Below, piece by piece: positions 8,533-17,394 of a stretch of 64,000 nucleotides of DNA. The stretch's first letter is position 1, and each line of letters opens with the position of its first letter. The stretch lies in assembly GCA_035292585.1 (NCBI GenBank), contig DATDPU010000057.1, positions 38,688 to 102,687 on the forward strand. The letters run 5' to 3'. Position numbers and translations under genes: made by a program. A model generated the notes under the pieces. It had not been told where the DNA came from and did no database searches. It saw only the letters and a list, made by a program, of their open reading frames with translations. Source of the DNA: DASSFZ01 sp035292585 (GTDB lineage Bacteria > Chloroflexota > Anaerolineae > Fen-1058).

Positions 8533-8943
8533 TTGGCGCCGCGCGCCTCCATCCTGGTTATCGACGACGAATTCAACCTTCGGCGCACGCTGGCCCTCAT
8601 CCTGCAGCGCGCCGACTTTCGGGTGGTGACGGCAGGCCACGCTGCCGAGGCGCTGCGCTGTTTGCAGCGATCGACCTTCGACCTCGTGTTCCTGGATCTC
8701 AAACTGCCTGACATCAACGGTCTGTGCCTGTTGGCGGAAATTCGCCGCCGGCGCCCAGACCTGCCCGTGTTGATCCTGACCGCGCACCCCACGCCCGAAT
8801 CGGCGGCCGAGGCCCGGCACTTGGGCGCGCGCGATTACCTGATGAAACCGATCGATCCGGCGCGCATCCTGGAGTGTGTGGAAGCCATCGTTTCCAGAAG
8901 CGATTTGCCACAAAATGGGAGCGTGTCCCCAAACCAGCCGTAG
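8533..8943 (+). CDS. Single-domain response regulator (receiver only)
   Basis: The start is a TTG with GGGAGG upstream. The 136-residue protein is close in sequence to the receiver of the regulator at 7407 (VIDDEFNLRRTLAL, Asp55 in FLDLKLPD, LTAHPTP, YLMKPID) and ends in a short tail with no output domain. It probably arose by duplication and could act as a phosphate sink or competitor in the same phosphorelay, or bind a protein partner. It has its own promoter box (8450-8496). Confidence 0.92.
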   Translation: MAPRASILVIDDEFNLRRTLALILQRADFRVVTAGHAAEALRCLQRSTFDLVFLDLKLPDINGLCLLAEIRRRRPDLPVLILTAHPTPESAAEARHLGARDYLMKPIDPARILECVEAIVSRSDLPQNGSVSPNQP

Positions 8944-8956
8944 ACCTCGAAGGTCT
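8942..8956. repeat. AGACCT-n-AGGTCT mini-palindrome, copy 1
   Basis: AGACCTCGAAGGTCT overlaps the stop region of the receiver gene. Similar palindromes occur at 22441-22459 and 55372-55386. Confidence 0.5.
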
Positions 8957-9017
8957 GGAAACTGGCTCGCCGAACATGGGTGAAGGTGAACAATCAACCT
9001 ACACAAGGAGACCTGCA

Positions 9018-9437
9018 ATGAAAGCTTCAGCGATTCTGATCGTGGCTTTGGCCGCCGTCGTCGGTGTCGTACCGCTGCTCACTGATTGCCTGGCCGAAGG
9101 CCAAACCCTGGCGACCGCCGATGGACGGCAAGTGCCGATGAAGTGCCACTGGACGGCTATCGCCGAATTCGCGTTGGCGGTTCCGCTGTTAGGTGTGGGC
9201 GCCTCGCTCTGGTTCAGCCGCCGCAAGGAAACCCGGCGACCCCTGGCGCTGCTGGGCATGATCATCGGCGCGTTGGTCATCCTGCTGCCGACCGCGCTGA
9301 TCGGCGTGTGCCAGCATCCCGATGCGACCTGTAACCTCGTCATGCGACCGACGCTGATCCTATCGGGAACGCTGGTGATGGGTATCAGTATGCTCAGCCT
9401 GGTCGTCTCCGAGCGGCGCGCGGAGCAGATCGCGTGA
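9018..9437 (+). CDS. DUF4418-like membrane protein
   Basis: This 139-residue protein starts at an ATG with AAGGAG upstream. About four hydrophobic segments are visible: residues 3-22, 50-66, 75-95 and 105-128. The motif MKCHWTA after a short loop and later cysteines (CQHPDATCNLVMRP) match DUF4418 proteins, whose genes commonly sit next to FtsX-type permease/ATPase cassettes. The paired Cys/His/Met residues on the outer side could bind a metal. The next reading frame, an FtsX relic, overlaps its stop (GTGA). Function is unknown. Confidence 0.8.
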   Translation: MKASAILIVALAAVVGVVPLLTDCLAEGQTLATADGRQVPMKCHWTAIAEFALAVPLLGVGASLWFSRRKETRRPLALLGMIIGALVILLPTALIGVCQHPDATCNLVMRPTLILSGTLVMGISMLSLVVSERRAEQIA

Positions 9438-9730
9438 GTTTAGCGCAGCTGGTGCTGAAGAATATCTCAGGCAGCGCCTTCCGCAGCTGGATCGTCGCGC
9501 TGTGCGTATTGGTGGTCGCCGGCATCGGTCTGGCCGTCCTCGCCATTTCTCTGTTCAGAAACTTGCTGGTTGTTTGACTGGGTCGGCCTTTCCTGCTGCC
9601 GCCGCTCCCGGCGCTGCTCGTCTTGAGCTTAGGCGGCCTGGCGATCGCACTGGCGAGTGTCATGCTGGCGGCGTTGTTCCCGGCATTCCGGATCAGTCGC
9701 CAAGACCCCGCGGTAACGATGAGCGAATGA
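9434..9730 (+). pseudogene. Remnant of an FtsX-type permease (internal deletion plus stop)
   Basis: The GTG at 9434 overlaps the DUF4418-like stop and begins MSLAQLVLKNISGSAFRSW, like the N-termini of the intact permeases at 22468 and 23721. After about 45 codons it jumps to LFRNLLVV, which corresponds to the last membrane segment of those permeases. An in-frame TGA (9575-9577) follows, and the same frame continues to FPAFRISRQDPAVTMSE at 9730. About 300 residues are missing compared with the intact copies. It is a degenerate paralogue in what was once a DUF4418-permease cassette. Confidence 0.85.
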
Positions 9731-9742
9731 CGTTCTGCCAAT

Positions 9743-9789
9743 AAACCCCAAACAACCCCAATGTTACTGGCCGTGATCTTCCCTAAAAT
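9743..9789 (+). promoter_or_regulatory. OmpR-like box plus -10, promoter of the exoprotein operon
   Basis: Two CCCCAA half-sites (9746-9751 and 9756-9761) on a 10-bp register precede ATGTTA, 17 bases and TAAAAT (9784-9789). It is near-identical to the box at 8450-8496 and lies 320 bp before the 10111 gene, leaving a long leader. Confidence 0.65.
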
Positions 9790-9899
9790 GAGAATCGGAC
9801 AAAGCGCTGCACAGAGATGTTTGCCAGTCTATCGGTGAGTCGGGGGTTGCGACGTGGCTGCTTCACATCGCTGACGACCTGCGGCGGCAGAGGGGAGGT

Positions 9900-9934
9900 G
9901 CAGGGCGGGGACGGACGTGATGTCCCTGCCCTGC
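9900..9934 (+). other. Leader hairpin before the exoprotein
   Basis: GCAGGGCGGGGAC pairs with GTCCCTGCCCTGC (one mismatch) over an 8-nt loop, within the leader downstream of the promoter at 9743-9789. No U run follows; a role in mRNA stability or attenuation is possible. Confidence 0.4.
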
Positions 9935-10042
9935 CGTCGCGCAGGTTCAGGGAGGTTCATGACCGAACTTGAAATATGCAACACACTGACAAGCTGCTGT
10001 CACACCCTCATCAATTTTCCTCACGAAGGAGATTGCAGCCAA

Positions 10043-10114
10043 ATGAGAAAAGGGACGAGGAGTGATCAGCGGGGGTTTTTCATGAAAGCCTTTGACAGCA
10101 AGGAGGACACATGA
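10043..10114 (+). CDS. Possible 23-residue leader peptide
   Basis: An ATG at 10043 preceded by GAAGGAGA encodes MRKGTRSDQRGFFMKAFDSK and three more residues. Its TGA (10112-10114) overlaps the ATG of the exoprotein at 10111. The good ribosome binding site and ATGA overlap suggest a translated leader coupling translation into the very long gene. It could also be chance. Confidence 0.4.
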   Translation: MRKGTRSDQRGFFMKAFDSKEDT

Positions 10115-13100
10115 CAGGCACTCGATCAATCTCAATCGTTCTCGTCAGGTTGGCGGCGCTGGTCGCACTTGTGCTGGCCGTCCTTCCGGTCATGCCGCCA
10201 AATGCGACAGTACCGGAAGCGGCGGCGCAGGCGACAACGACCAACACGCTTACGCTCAGAGTGGTCAGCGCCCGCGACGAGCCGCGCGCATTCGACGGCG
10301 TTGGAGTAGCGAAGGGCGCCGCCGTCACCAACTACAAGTGGCTCATCAGCGTGGACAATACGGGCGATGCCAATCCAACCAGTGATCCCAATTGTCACCC
10401 GTATCTGAATCCGCCCGCGAACACGATCCGCAATCCCAACTATCCAGACCTGTGCAACTGGGCGGGTGTCCGAACGGCGCCGGGCTGGGCGCCGGTCTAT
10501 ACCCAGGGCGACCAGAACGACCTCGACCTGGATACCGGCATCACGCTGCCCGCTGGCAAGTACTTGATTTCGGTCATGGCCGACGGGTACAAAGTCGACG
10601 GCGAGCACTTCACCGTGCCGCTGCCCGCGCCCGGTCTCGTCGAGGTGCAGGCTCAACCCCTGCCCTTGCCGCCCGCGACCATGGTCATCCGGGTCTTTAA
10701 CGACCAATCGATGACCAACGGACAGTTCGACGCGCCGGGAGAGCAAGGCCTGGCCGGGTTTAGAGCCAGCATCAACGACATGCTGGGCGAGATCACAGCG
10801 GACATGTTCGGTAATCCGCTGTGCACCGTGTACCAGAAAGATGCTGACGGGAACGTCGTGTACGACGCCGACGGCGCGCCGATCGTCGAGACGCTGGGCA
10901 ATGGCTGCTACAGCGATGCGAACGGCGATATCATCATCCCCAACCTCGGCACGATCCGTTTCGACGTGCTGGTAATCCCGCCGGACGGCCAGGATTGGAT
11001 CCAGACCACTACGCTGGAAGGCTCTCAAGGGTGGGATACCTGGCTGCAGGAAGCCGGCACCGGTCTGGACAACGAGTTCGTCGTCGCGGGCGAGCCATTC
11101 CCCTGGACGGTCTTCGGCTTCGTCCAACCCCGAACCCCGAATTTGGGCGGCACAGGGACGATCCAGGGTGTGATCATGGGGGCGATCACGGCCAGCCCCG
11201 CCCAAGGCGGCTTGCCTTTCCAGGGCGCCACCTGGGGCGGGTTCGCCGGAACCCAGCTCGACACGCCGATCGCCAATCCCTGGCTCTCATTGAACGATCT
11301 GCAGAACGGCGACACCGCCGTCTGGGTCGGCCAGGGCAACGCCGATGGCTCGTTCACCATCCCCAACATCCCGCCCGGCAACTATTCCCTGACCTACTGG
11401 GATCAGAATCAGCACTACATCCTTGACTTTGTCCAGGTCACGGTGAATGCCGGTGAAGTCACCGACGTGGGCATCCGCACGCTCACCTACTGGTTCACCA
11501 AGTTCTACGGTACGGTCTTTGTCGACAACAACGAGAACGGCAAGCGCGATCCCGGAGAGGCGGGTGTACCGAGCTACCCGATCGTCCTCAAGGATCGCGA
11601 CAACTCCGAGATCGACCGCATGTCGATCGCGGTAGTCACCAACCCGGATGGTTCCTATGAATTCGAAAAGGCCTACCCGATGGGTTCCTGGATGGTGCTG
11701 GAAGCCTACATGGATCGCTACCGCACCACCGGCATCACCTTCCAGGCCTGGAACCAACCGGATGAGACGACGGTCTTGGGCAATGGCGTCGATGTGGACG
11801 TCCTGCCAATCCTGAGCCAGCCGGGACGATTGGACTGGGGCGTGAAACCCTACGCGCCCGGCGCCAACGGCGGCATCGTCGGCACCGTGTTCTACGACAC
11901 GATGCGCGCCGAGGACGACGCCCGGTACGCAGGGGCTGAGCCTTACCAGCCCGGTGTCCCCAACCTGACGCTGAACCTGTACGCAACGGTGCCGTGTGGG
12001 ACAACCGCTGGCGCTGCGTGCGATGCTAGCGGACGCTTCGAACTCGCCGCCGACGGCTCTCTGGCCAAGGGCGGGCTGCTGAACACGGCGGTCACAGAAC
12101 AGTTCACCCGGCCCAAGAATTGCCAGGCGCGCGACGTCGATGGAAATCCGGTGGACTTTCCAGCGTTGCCGCCCTACGTCTCAGACCCGACCGGTCCAGA
12201 CGACCCCCGTCTCAAGGACTGCCTGGAAGGGCCGCTGATGGGCACGCAGTTCGGCGCCGAGTTCGCCACGCTGGATGGGAACTTTGGTTTCACCGAGCGG
12301 GCAGACGGAACCCCGCTCCCGGCCGGCGATTACCTGGTCGAAGTCGTGATCCCCAACGATTCCGTTTTGGGGAGGCCGCTGTTCCAGGTGACGCGCGAAG
12401 AGGACGTCAACATGTACTCCGGCGACACGTTTGTGCCGGCAGTTCCGCCGCCGCCCTGCGCCGGCGCGCTGCACACAGTTGACGTGGCTGGCATCCTCCC
12501 CGACAGCCCCGACGCAGTCGACAACCCGGGCTACGCGGATGCCGGCGGCAGCCGCTTCGAGGGTCAGCAGAAGCCGCTGTGCAACGTCAAGCTGATCTCA
12601 CTCGGCAACGGCAAATCCATCGCCCCGATCTTCACGCTATTCACGCCGGTGCCGATCCCCGGCAAGTGGAAGGGCTACATCATCAACGACCTGAACGTGG
12701 ACACGAACCCGTTGAGCCTGACCTTCGGCGAAATGGCGGGCCTCCAGTTGCCAATCGGCGTGTATGACTTTACCGGCCGGCTCGTCCACACGATCCATTC
12801 GGACTATCACGGCGTGTATGAAGTGCTGCTGCCTTCTTCGGCGACCACCAATGCGCCGACGCCGAGCGGCCTGCTGGCCAGCGTGTACTACATCTACGGC
12901 AACGACCCCGGCCAGCCCGGCGCGCTGAACCCGGACTACAACCCGCAGTACCGCTCCATCGGGGCTAGCTTCGAGATTTACACCGGGATGATTACACCCT
13001 CAGACCTGGCGCCGGTTCAGAATGGGGCCCAGATCTGGAGCCCGGCGTCCCAAGTCAGCAAGGCGGCCCTGTGCAAGCTGGACGCGACGACGCCGCAGTT

Positions 13101-15936
13101 GTTTGCGGTCTCGCGGCCGTACGTGCGCCTCAGCGAGTCGCAGACCACTCGCACGTTCACCCTCTCCGGCCAGGGCTTTGGGACATCAGGCCAGGTACAG
13201 TTAGGCGCCCGGACGATGACGGTCGTGAGCTGGAACGATCGCCAGATTGTGGTGCGCGTACCCGACGGCACACCGGCCGGAGCGTACCAGTTGTCGGTGA
13301 CAGCAGCGAACGGCCAGCGTACCGTCAACGCGCTCACGATCCACGTGCTCGGCTCGGGCTATAGCCCGGCGGTATTCGAGGTCGGGCCGGGCAGAACCTA
13401 CAACTCGAACAACCCGATCTATAACGGAACCGGCCGGGGGCCGATTCAGCATGCGCTCGACGACGCGGCCAGCCTCGGCTGGAACGTGCTCATCGTGGTG
13501 TACCCAGGTGCGGCCGCACAGTGGAACCCCACCGGAGCCTACTTTGAAAATGTCGTCATGCACTACCCAGTCGTTCTGCAAGGCGTAGGGCCGGGCGGCG
13601 TCCGCGCCGACGGGAGCAGCGTGCTCGGCTCTGTGATCGACGGGCGAAACTCCGGAGGTGACAGCCCCTACATCCTGTGGTGGCGCCAGACGCAGCTGCC
13701 TGACATCTGGCTCAACCGTGGCGGCTGGGATGGCAGCCCGGTGGACGGCGAGGGCAACCCGATCCTGCCTGAGGGCGCCGTCATCACGATCCTGGCTAGG
13801 GATGGAGAGTTCCTCTCTAGCTGGCGGGCGACTATCGACGGCTTTAGCATCCAGGGCGGCGACCAACAAGGCTTCCCGACCAATATCAACTTTGTCGGCG
13901 GCGGCCGGATACCCGGCGTGACGCCCAACGTGGTCGTGCAAGGCGGCGGTATCTTTACCAACGCCTACGCGCGCTACCTGCAAATCACCAACAACCTCAT
14001 CCAGAGCAACGGCGGCGCGTACGCCGGCGCTATCCGCATCGGCACGCCAGACGTGGCCGAGCCGCTCAAGGATCACCAGAACGATAACGTGCGCATCGCC
14101 AACAACCGCATCCTCGCCAACGGCGGCACGAACCTGGCCGGCGCGATCGGCCTGTTCGCCGGCGCCGCCAACTACGAAGTGGCCTACAACGACATCTGCG
14201 GCAACTACTCGGCCGAGTACGGCGGCGGCGTCAGCCACTATGGCTACAGTCCCAACGGCCGTATCCATGACAACCGCATCTACTTCAACAGCGCGTATGA
14301 CGAGGGCGGCGGGATCATGATCGCGGGCGAATTGCCGGCGGACTTCACGCAGCTATCGCCCGGCGCAGGCCCGGTGGACATCTTCAACAACCTGGTCCAG
14401 GCCAACCTGGGCAACGACGACGGCGGCGGCATCCGCTTCCTGATGGCAGGCAACTTCCCCTTCAATGTCTACAACAACATGATCGTCAACAACGTGTCCG
14501 CGCACGAGGGCGGCGGGCTATCGCTCAACGACGCACCGCAGGTGCGCATCTATAACAACACGATCATGAAGAACCTGACGACCGCGACGGCCATGACAAG
14601 CAACGGCCTGCCGGCGCCGGCGGGGCTTTCCTCGGCCCGCAACAGCGCGCTCTTGCAGGCGACGCTGCCGGCCGGCGCGCCCATCTTCAGCAACCCGGCG
14701 CTGTTCAACAACATCTTCTGGGATAACCGCGCCGGGACCAAGACGCCGCAGGGCATCGCCGGAATCGGTATCCCGGGCGATCCCAACGCGATCTTCAACT
14801 GGGACCTTGGAGTTGCGGATGGCTCGGGCGCGCTCAACCCGACCTATTCGCTGCTACACGTGCCTTACGGCGACAACCCGACGAACCGGGTGGGCCAGAA
14901 CCCGCTGGTCGTCCAGCAGTACGATACATCGGTAGTCGCCCTGCCGTGGCGCGGCAATACGAACATGGTTGGCGTCGACATCGTGGCGGTGGACCTGCCC
15001 GTGAACCTGATGGGCAACTATCACCTGCAGGCCGCCTCGCCGGCGGTCAACAACGGCGCCGCCAACGGCGCGCCGGCATCGGACTTTGACAACCAAAGCC
15101 GGAGCACGCCGATCGACATCGGCGCCGATGAGCTGGTCGGAGGGACGGGTGGACCGCCACCTGGAACGCCGCAGTTGTACTTTACGACCAACAGCAACGC
15201 TGCGCCTCCGGGCCTGACCAATGGCGACGACGCGGACGCCTATAGCTGGAACGGCGCCAGCAGCTATGCCCGCAGCTTTGATGCCTCCGGGACCGGGAGC
15301 GCCGGCCTGCCCAGCGCGGCCGACGTCGACGGACTGGCCCGCGTGGGTACGGACATCTATGTGTCGTTCAAGGATAACACGTCCGTGCCCGGCGTTGGCA
15401 CGGTTCAGGATGAAGACATCGTGAGATGGAACGGAACGGCGTGGAGCCTGTATCTTAACGGCACCGCCACAGGCGTCGGTCTCGGCAGCGGCGGCGAAGA
15501 CCTGGATGCCTTTGACATCCTACCTAACGGCGATCTGATCATCTCGGTCGCTACCGGGTCGGATGTGCCTGGCGTCACCGGCGAGACCACCTCAGACCTG
15601 CTGCGCTGCGTACCCACCCAGACCGGCCAGGTGATCACGGGCTGCACCTGGAGCATGTACTTTGACGCCTCCGATATCAGCCTGACGACGACTAACGAAG
15701 ACGTGGATGGTGTGGGGGTGCTCACGACCGCCACGGGCGTCGACATCTACCTGAGCACCATCAACAGCTTTAGCACTAGCGCTCCAACCTTCACCGGCGG
15801 CGGTGACGACGTATGGGTCTGCCGCAATGCCGTCACTGGGACGGCGTCGTCCTGCCCCGGTGGTTACATCAGGTACTTTGACGGCAGCGCCAACGGCCTG
15901 CAGACTCACGATGTAGACGACTTCAACCTGCCGTGA
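10111..15936 (+). CDS. Giant secreted protein: B-type repeats, IPT/TIG, beta-helix, C-terminal repeat domain
   Basis: The 1941-residue product has a signal peptide (about 1-42) and an AAGGAGGA site. From about residue 184 it shows SdrD-B/carboxypeptidase-like beta modules, clearest near 465 (GTVFVDNNENGKRDPGEAG) and 586. An IPT/TIG domain lies near 994-1085. A right-handed beta-helix occupies about 1110-1620, with many NN-I and GGG-type turns, and closes with a choice-of-anchor-Q-like segment (IDIGADE). The last 250 residues are repeats with GDDADAYSWNG and GTVQDEDIVRWNG motifs, ending DVDDFNLP. A close copy of that C-terminal module ends the protein at 18747. It is probably a surface or matrix protein; no enzyme residues are recognised. 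Confidence 0.9.
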   Translation: MTGTRSISIVLVRLAALVALVLAVLPVMPPNATVPEAAAQATTTNTLTLRVVSARDEPRAFDGVGVAKGAAVTNYKWLISVDNTGDANPTSDPNCHPYLNPPANTIRNPNYPDLCNWAGVRTAPGWAPVYTQGDQNDLDLDTGITLPAGKYLISVMADGYKVDGEHFTVPLPAPGLVEVQAQPLPLPPATMVIRVFNDQSMTNGQFDAPGEQGLAGFRASINDMLGEITADMFGNPLCTVYQKDADGNVVYDADGAPIVETLGNGCYSDANGDIIIPNLGTIRFDVLVIPPDGQDWIQTTTLEGSQGWDTWLQEAGTGLDNEFVVAGEPFPWTVFGFVQPRTPNLGGTGTIQGVIMGAITASPAQGGLPFQGATWGGFAGTQLDTPIANPWLSLNDLQNGDTAVWVGQGNADGSFTIPNIPPGNYSLTYWDQNQHYILDFVQVTVNAGEVTDVGIRTLTYWFTKFYGTVFVDNNENGKRDPGEAGVPSYPIVLKDRDNSEIDRMSIAVVTNPDGSYEFEKAYPMGSWMVLEAYMDRYRTTGITFQAWNQPDETTVLGNGVDVDVLPILSQPGRLDWGVKPYAPGANGGIVGTVFYDTMRAEDDARYAGAEPYQPGVPNLTLNLYATVPCGTTAGAACDASGRFELAADGSLAKGGLLNTAVTEQFTRPKNCQARDVDGNPVDFPALPPYVSDPTGPDDPRLKDCLEGPLMGTQFGAEFATLDGNFGFTERADGTPLPAGDYLVEVVIPNDSVLGRPLFQVTREEDVNMYSGDTFVPAVPPPPCAGALHTVDVAGILPDSPDAVDNPGYADAGGSRFEGQQKPLCNVKLISLGNGKSIAPIFTLFTPVPIPGKWKGYIINDLNVDTNPLSLTFGEMAGLQLPIGVYDFTGRLVHTIHSDYHGVYEVLLPSSATTNAPTPSGLLASVYYIYGNDPGQPGALNPDYNPQYRSIGASFEIYTGMITPSDLAPVQNGAQIWSPASQVSKAALCKLDATTPQLFAVSRPYVRLSESQTTRTFTLSGQGFGTSGQVQLGARTMTVVSWNDRQIVVRVPDGTPAGAYQLSVTAANGQRTVNALTIHVLGSGYSPAVFEVGPGRTYNSNNPIYNGTGRGPIQHALDDAASLGWNVLIVVYPGAAAQWNPTGAYFENVVMHYPVVLQGVGPGGVRADGSSVLGSVIDGRNSGGDSPYILWWRQTQLPDIWLNRGGWDGSPVDGEGNPILPEGAVITILARDGEFLSSWRATIDGFSIQGGDQQGFPTNINFVGGGRIPGVTPNVVVQGGGIFTNAYARYLQITNNLIQSNGGAYAGAIRIGTPDVAEPLKDHQNDNVRIANNRILANGGTNLAGAIGLFAGAANYEVAYNDICGNYSAEYGGGVSHYGYSPNGRIHDNRIYFNSAYDEGGGIMIAGELPADFTQLSPGAGPVDIFNNLVQANLGNDDGGGIRFLMAGNFPFNVYNNMIVNNVSAHEGGGLSLNDAPQVRIYNNTIMKNLTTATAMTSNGLPAPAGLSSARNSALLQATLPAGAPIFSNPALFNNIFWDNRAGTKTPQGIAGIGIPGDPNAIFNWDLGVADGSGALNPTYSLLHVPYGDNPTNRVGQNPLVVQQYDTSVVALPWRGNTNMVGVDIVAVDLPVNLMGNYHLQAASPAVNNGAANGAPASDFDNQSRSTPIDIGADELVGGTGGPPPGTPQLYFTTNSNAAPPGLTNGDDADAYSWNGASSYARSFDASGTGSAGLPSAADVDGLARVGTDIYVSFKDNTSVPGVGTVQDEDIVRWNGTAWSLYLNGTATGVGLGSGGEDLDAFDILPNGDLIISVATGSDVPGVTGETTSDLLRCVPTQTGQVITGCTWSMYFDASDISLTTTNEDVDGVGVLTTATGVDIYLSTINSFSTSAPTFTGGGDDVWVCRNAVTGTASSCPGGYIRYFDGSANGLQTHDVDDFNLP

Positions 15937-15973
15937 GTCCCAGGGAGTCTTGACGGCGCACCGAAAGCTGTAA

Positions 15974-16012
15974 AGGTTGCAGGTGGCGTGTTCGGCCTGT
16001 CACCTGCAACCT
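15974..16012 (+). terminator. Intercistronic hairpin
   Basis: A 12-bp perfect stem (15974-15985 with 16001-16012, AGGTTGCAGGTG/CACCTGCAACCT) lies just before the ribosome binding site of the copper oxidase gene. No U tract follows; partial termination or mRNA processing is likely. Confidence 0.4.
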
Positions 16013-16031
16013 CCAACCAAGGAGAGATGCC

Positions 16032-17375
16032 ATGAATGGACGTTTTCCTTCTAGACGATTGACACGACGTGATTTGATCAAAGTGGGTGGAGGCTTGCTG
16101 GCGGGCGCGGCAGGTTCGGCGCTGGCGTCCAAAAGCCTGTTGCAGCCGGTAGGCGTGGCCCGAGCGGAAAGCGCGGCCATGCCGATCGACTCGGTGCAAG
16201 GGGCTGTCGCGGCCCAGGCCGGAGCCTTCGATCTGCACCTGGCCGCGACCGATGGGTGGATCGCGATCAACGCGCCGCCTATCCCGCCCTTCCACCCCGA
16301 CAATGTAGCCCCAGCCGGGCTTACGACCTATATCTTCGGCTTCCGCGATGTCACGGGCTACACCGATGCGCAAGTGACGGGCCAGAAGATGAAGGCGCAA
16401 CTCGCCGCGCCCATCTGGTCGCTCGACCAGGAGATCGATTTCAAGCTCAAGATCAGTAACCTGGGCCTGCAGATCCGGCCGGACCTGATCGACTCGCACA
16501 CCGTCCACTTTCACGGGTTCCGCAACGCCATCCCGATCTTCGATGGCGAGCCGCACTCGTCGGTCGGCACACCGATCACCCGCAACCTGGTCTATCTCTA
16601 CCGGCCCCACTACCCCGGCACCTACATGTACCACTGCCACTTTGAAGAGACCGAGCATGTGCACATGGGCATGATCGGCGCAGTGTTTATCAAGCCACTG
16701 CTCAACCAGCAGAACCCCGGTCACATGTACGCCTACAACGATACGAGAACCGAGTATGACCGGGAGTTCGTCATGGTCGCGCACGAAATCTGGTCCGAGG
16801 CGCACTGGTGCGACTCGCACATCCAGTTGCCCGAGTGGACCGATTATAAGGCGGACCTGTTCCTGTTGAACGGCCGGGCTTACCCGGACACGCTGCTGCC
16901 TCCCGGCGGGGGTCACAACCCAGTCACTGGCGATCTGATCGGGCCTCCGGGCCGGCCAGACCTGCGCTACCAGCCGGTCTCGTCGCTGGTCAGGGCGAAT
17001 TCCGGCGATCGGGTGCTGTTGCGCTTTGTGAACCTGGGCTACACGGAACTATCGATGCGGCTGTCCGGCATCCGCCTGCGGATCGTCGGCCGCGACGCAA
17101 TGCCGTTGGTCGGGCCGGGCGCCAGGGATGTGAGCTTCGTGACCAGCACCGCGCCCATCGGAGGCGGGGAGACCGCCGATGCGATCTTTGTGGCGCCGCC
17201 TTTCGTGGCGAGCCAGGCCTTGAACGATTCGGTTGGCGCATACAACCGCTACCTGCTCTACAACCGGGCGCTTGGGCACATGAGCGGCGGCGCAGGCGCG
17301 GCGTACGCTGGGCAGATGACCGAGGTGCGCATCTACGCAGCGGGTGTGCCTGCCCAGACCGGGCCTAACACGTAA
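16032..17375 (+). CDS. Tat-exported multicopper oxidase with intact copper motifs
   Basis: This 447-residue protein starts with a twin-arginine signal (SRRLTRRDLIKVGGG, cleavage near residue 45). The cupredoxin part has HTVHFHG (His156, His159, His161) and a type-1 copper motif YHCHFEETEHVHMGM (His201, Cys202, His203, His209, His211, Met214). That motif has a two-residue insertion relative to laccases and resembles bacterial MCO/manganese-oxidase-like proteins. A second, C-terminal cupredoxin-like half follows without clear ligands, so trinuclear-centre ligands may come from another subunit or be absent. It probably acts outside the membrane on metal ions or phenols. It is the first of three paralogues in a row. 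Confidence 0.88.
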   Translation: MNGRFPSRRLTRRDLIKVGGGLLAGAAGSALASKSLLQPVGVARAESAAMPIDSVQGAVAAQAGAFDLHLAATDGWIAINAPPIPPFHPDNVAPAGLTTYIFGFRDVTGYTDAQVTGQKMKAQLAAPIWSLDQEIDFKLKISNLGLQIRPDLIDSHTVHFHGFRNAIPIFDGEPHSSVGTPITRNLVYLYRPHYPGTYMYHCHFEETEHVHMGMIGAVFIKPLLNQQNPGHMYAYNDTRTEYDREFVMVAHEIWSEAHWCDSHIQLPEWTDYKADLFLLNGRAYPDTLLPPGGGHNPVTGDLIGPPGRPDLRYQPVSSLVRANSGDRVLLRFVNLGYTELSMRLSGIRLRIVGRDAMPLVGPGARDVSFVTSTAPIGGGETADAIFVAPPFVASQALNDSVGAYNRYLLYNRALGHMSGGAGAAYAGQMTEVRIYAAGVPAQTGPNT

Positions 17376-17394
17376 CGGCCGAGAGGAGAACACG

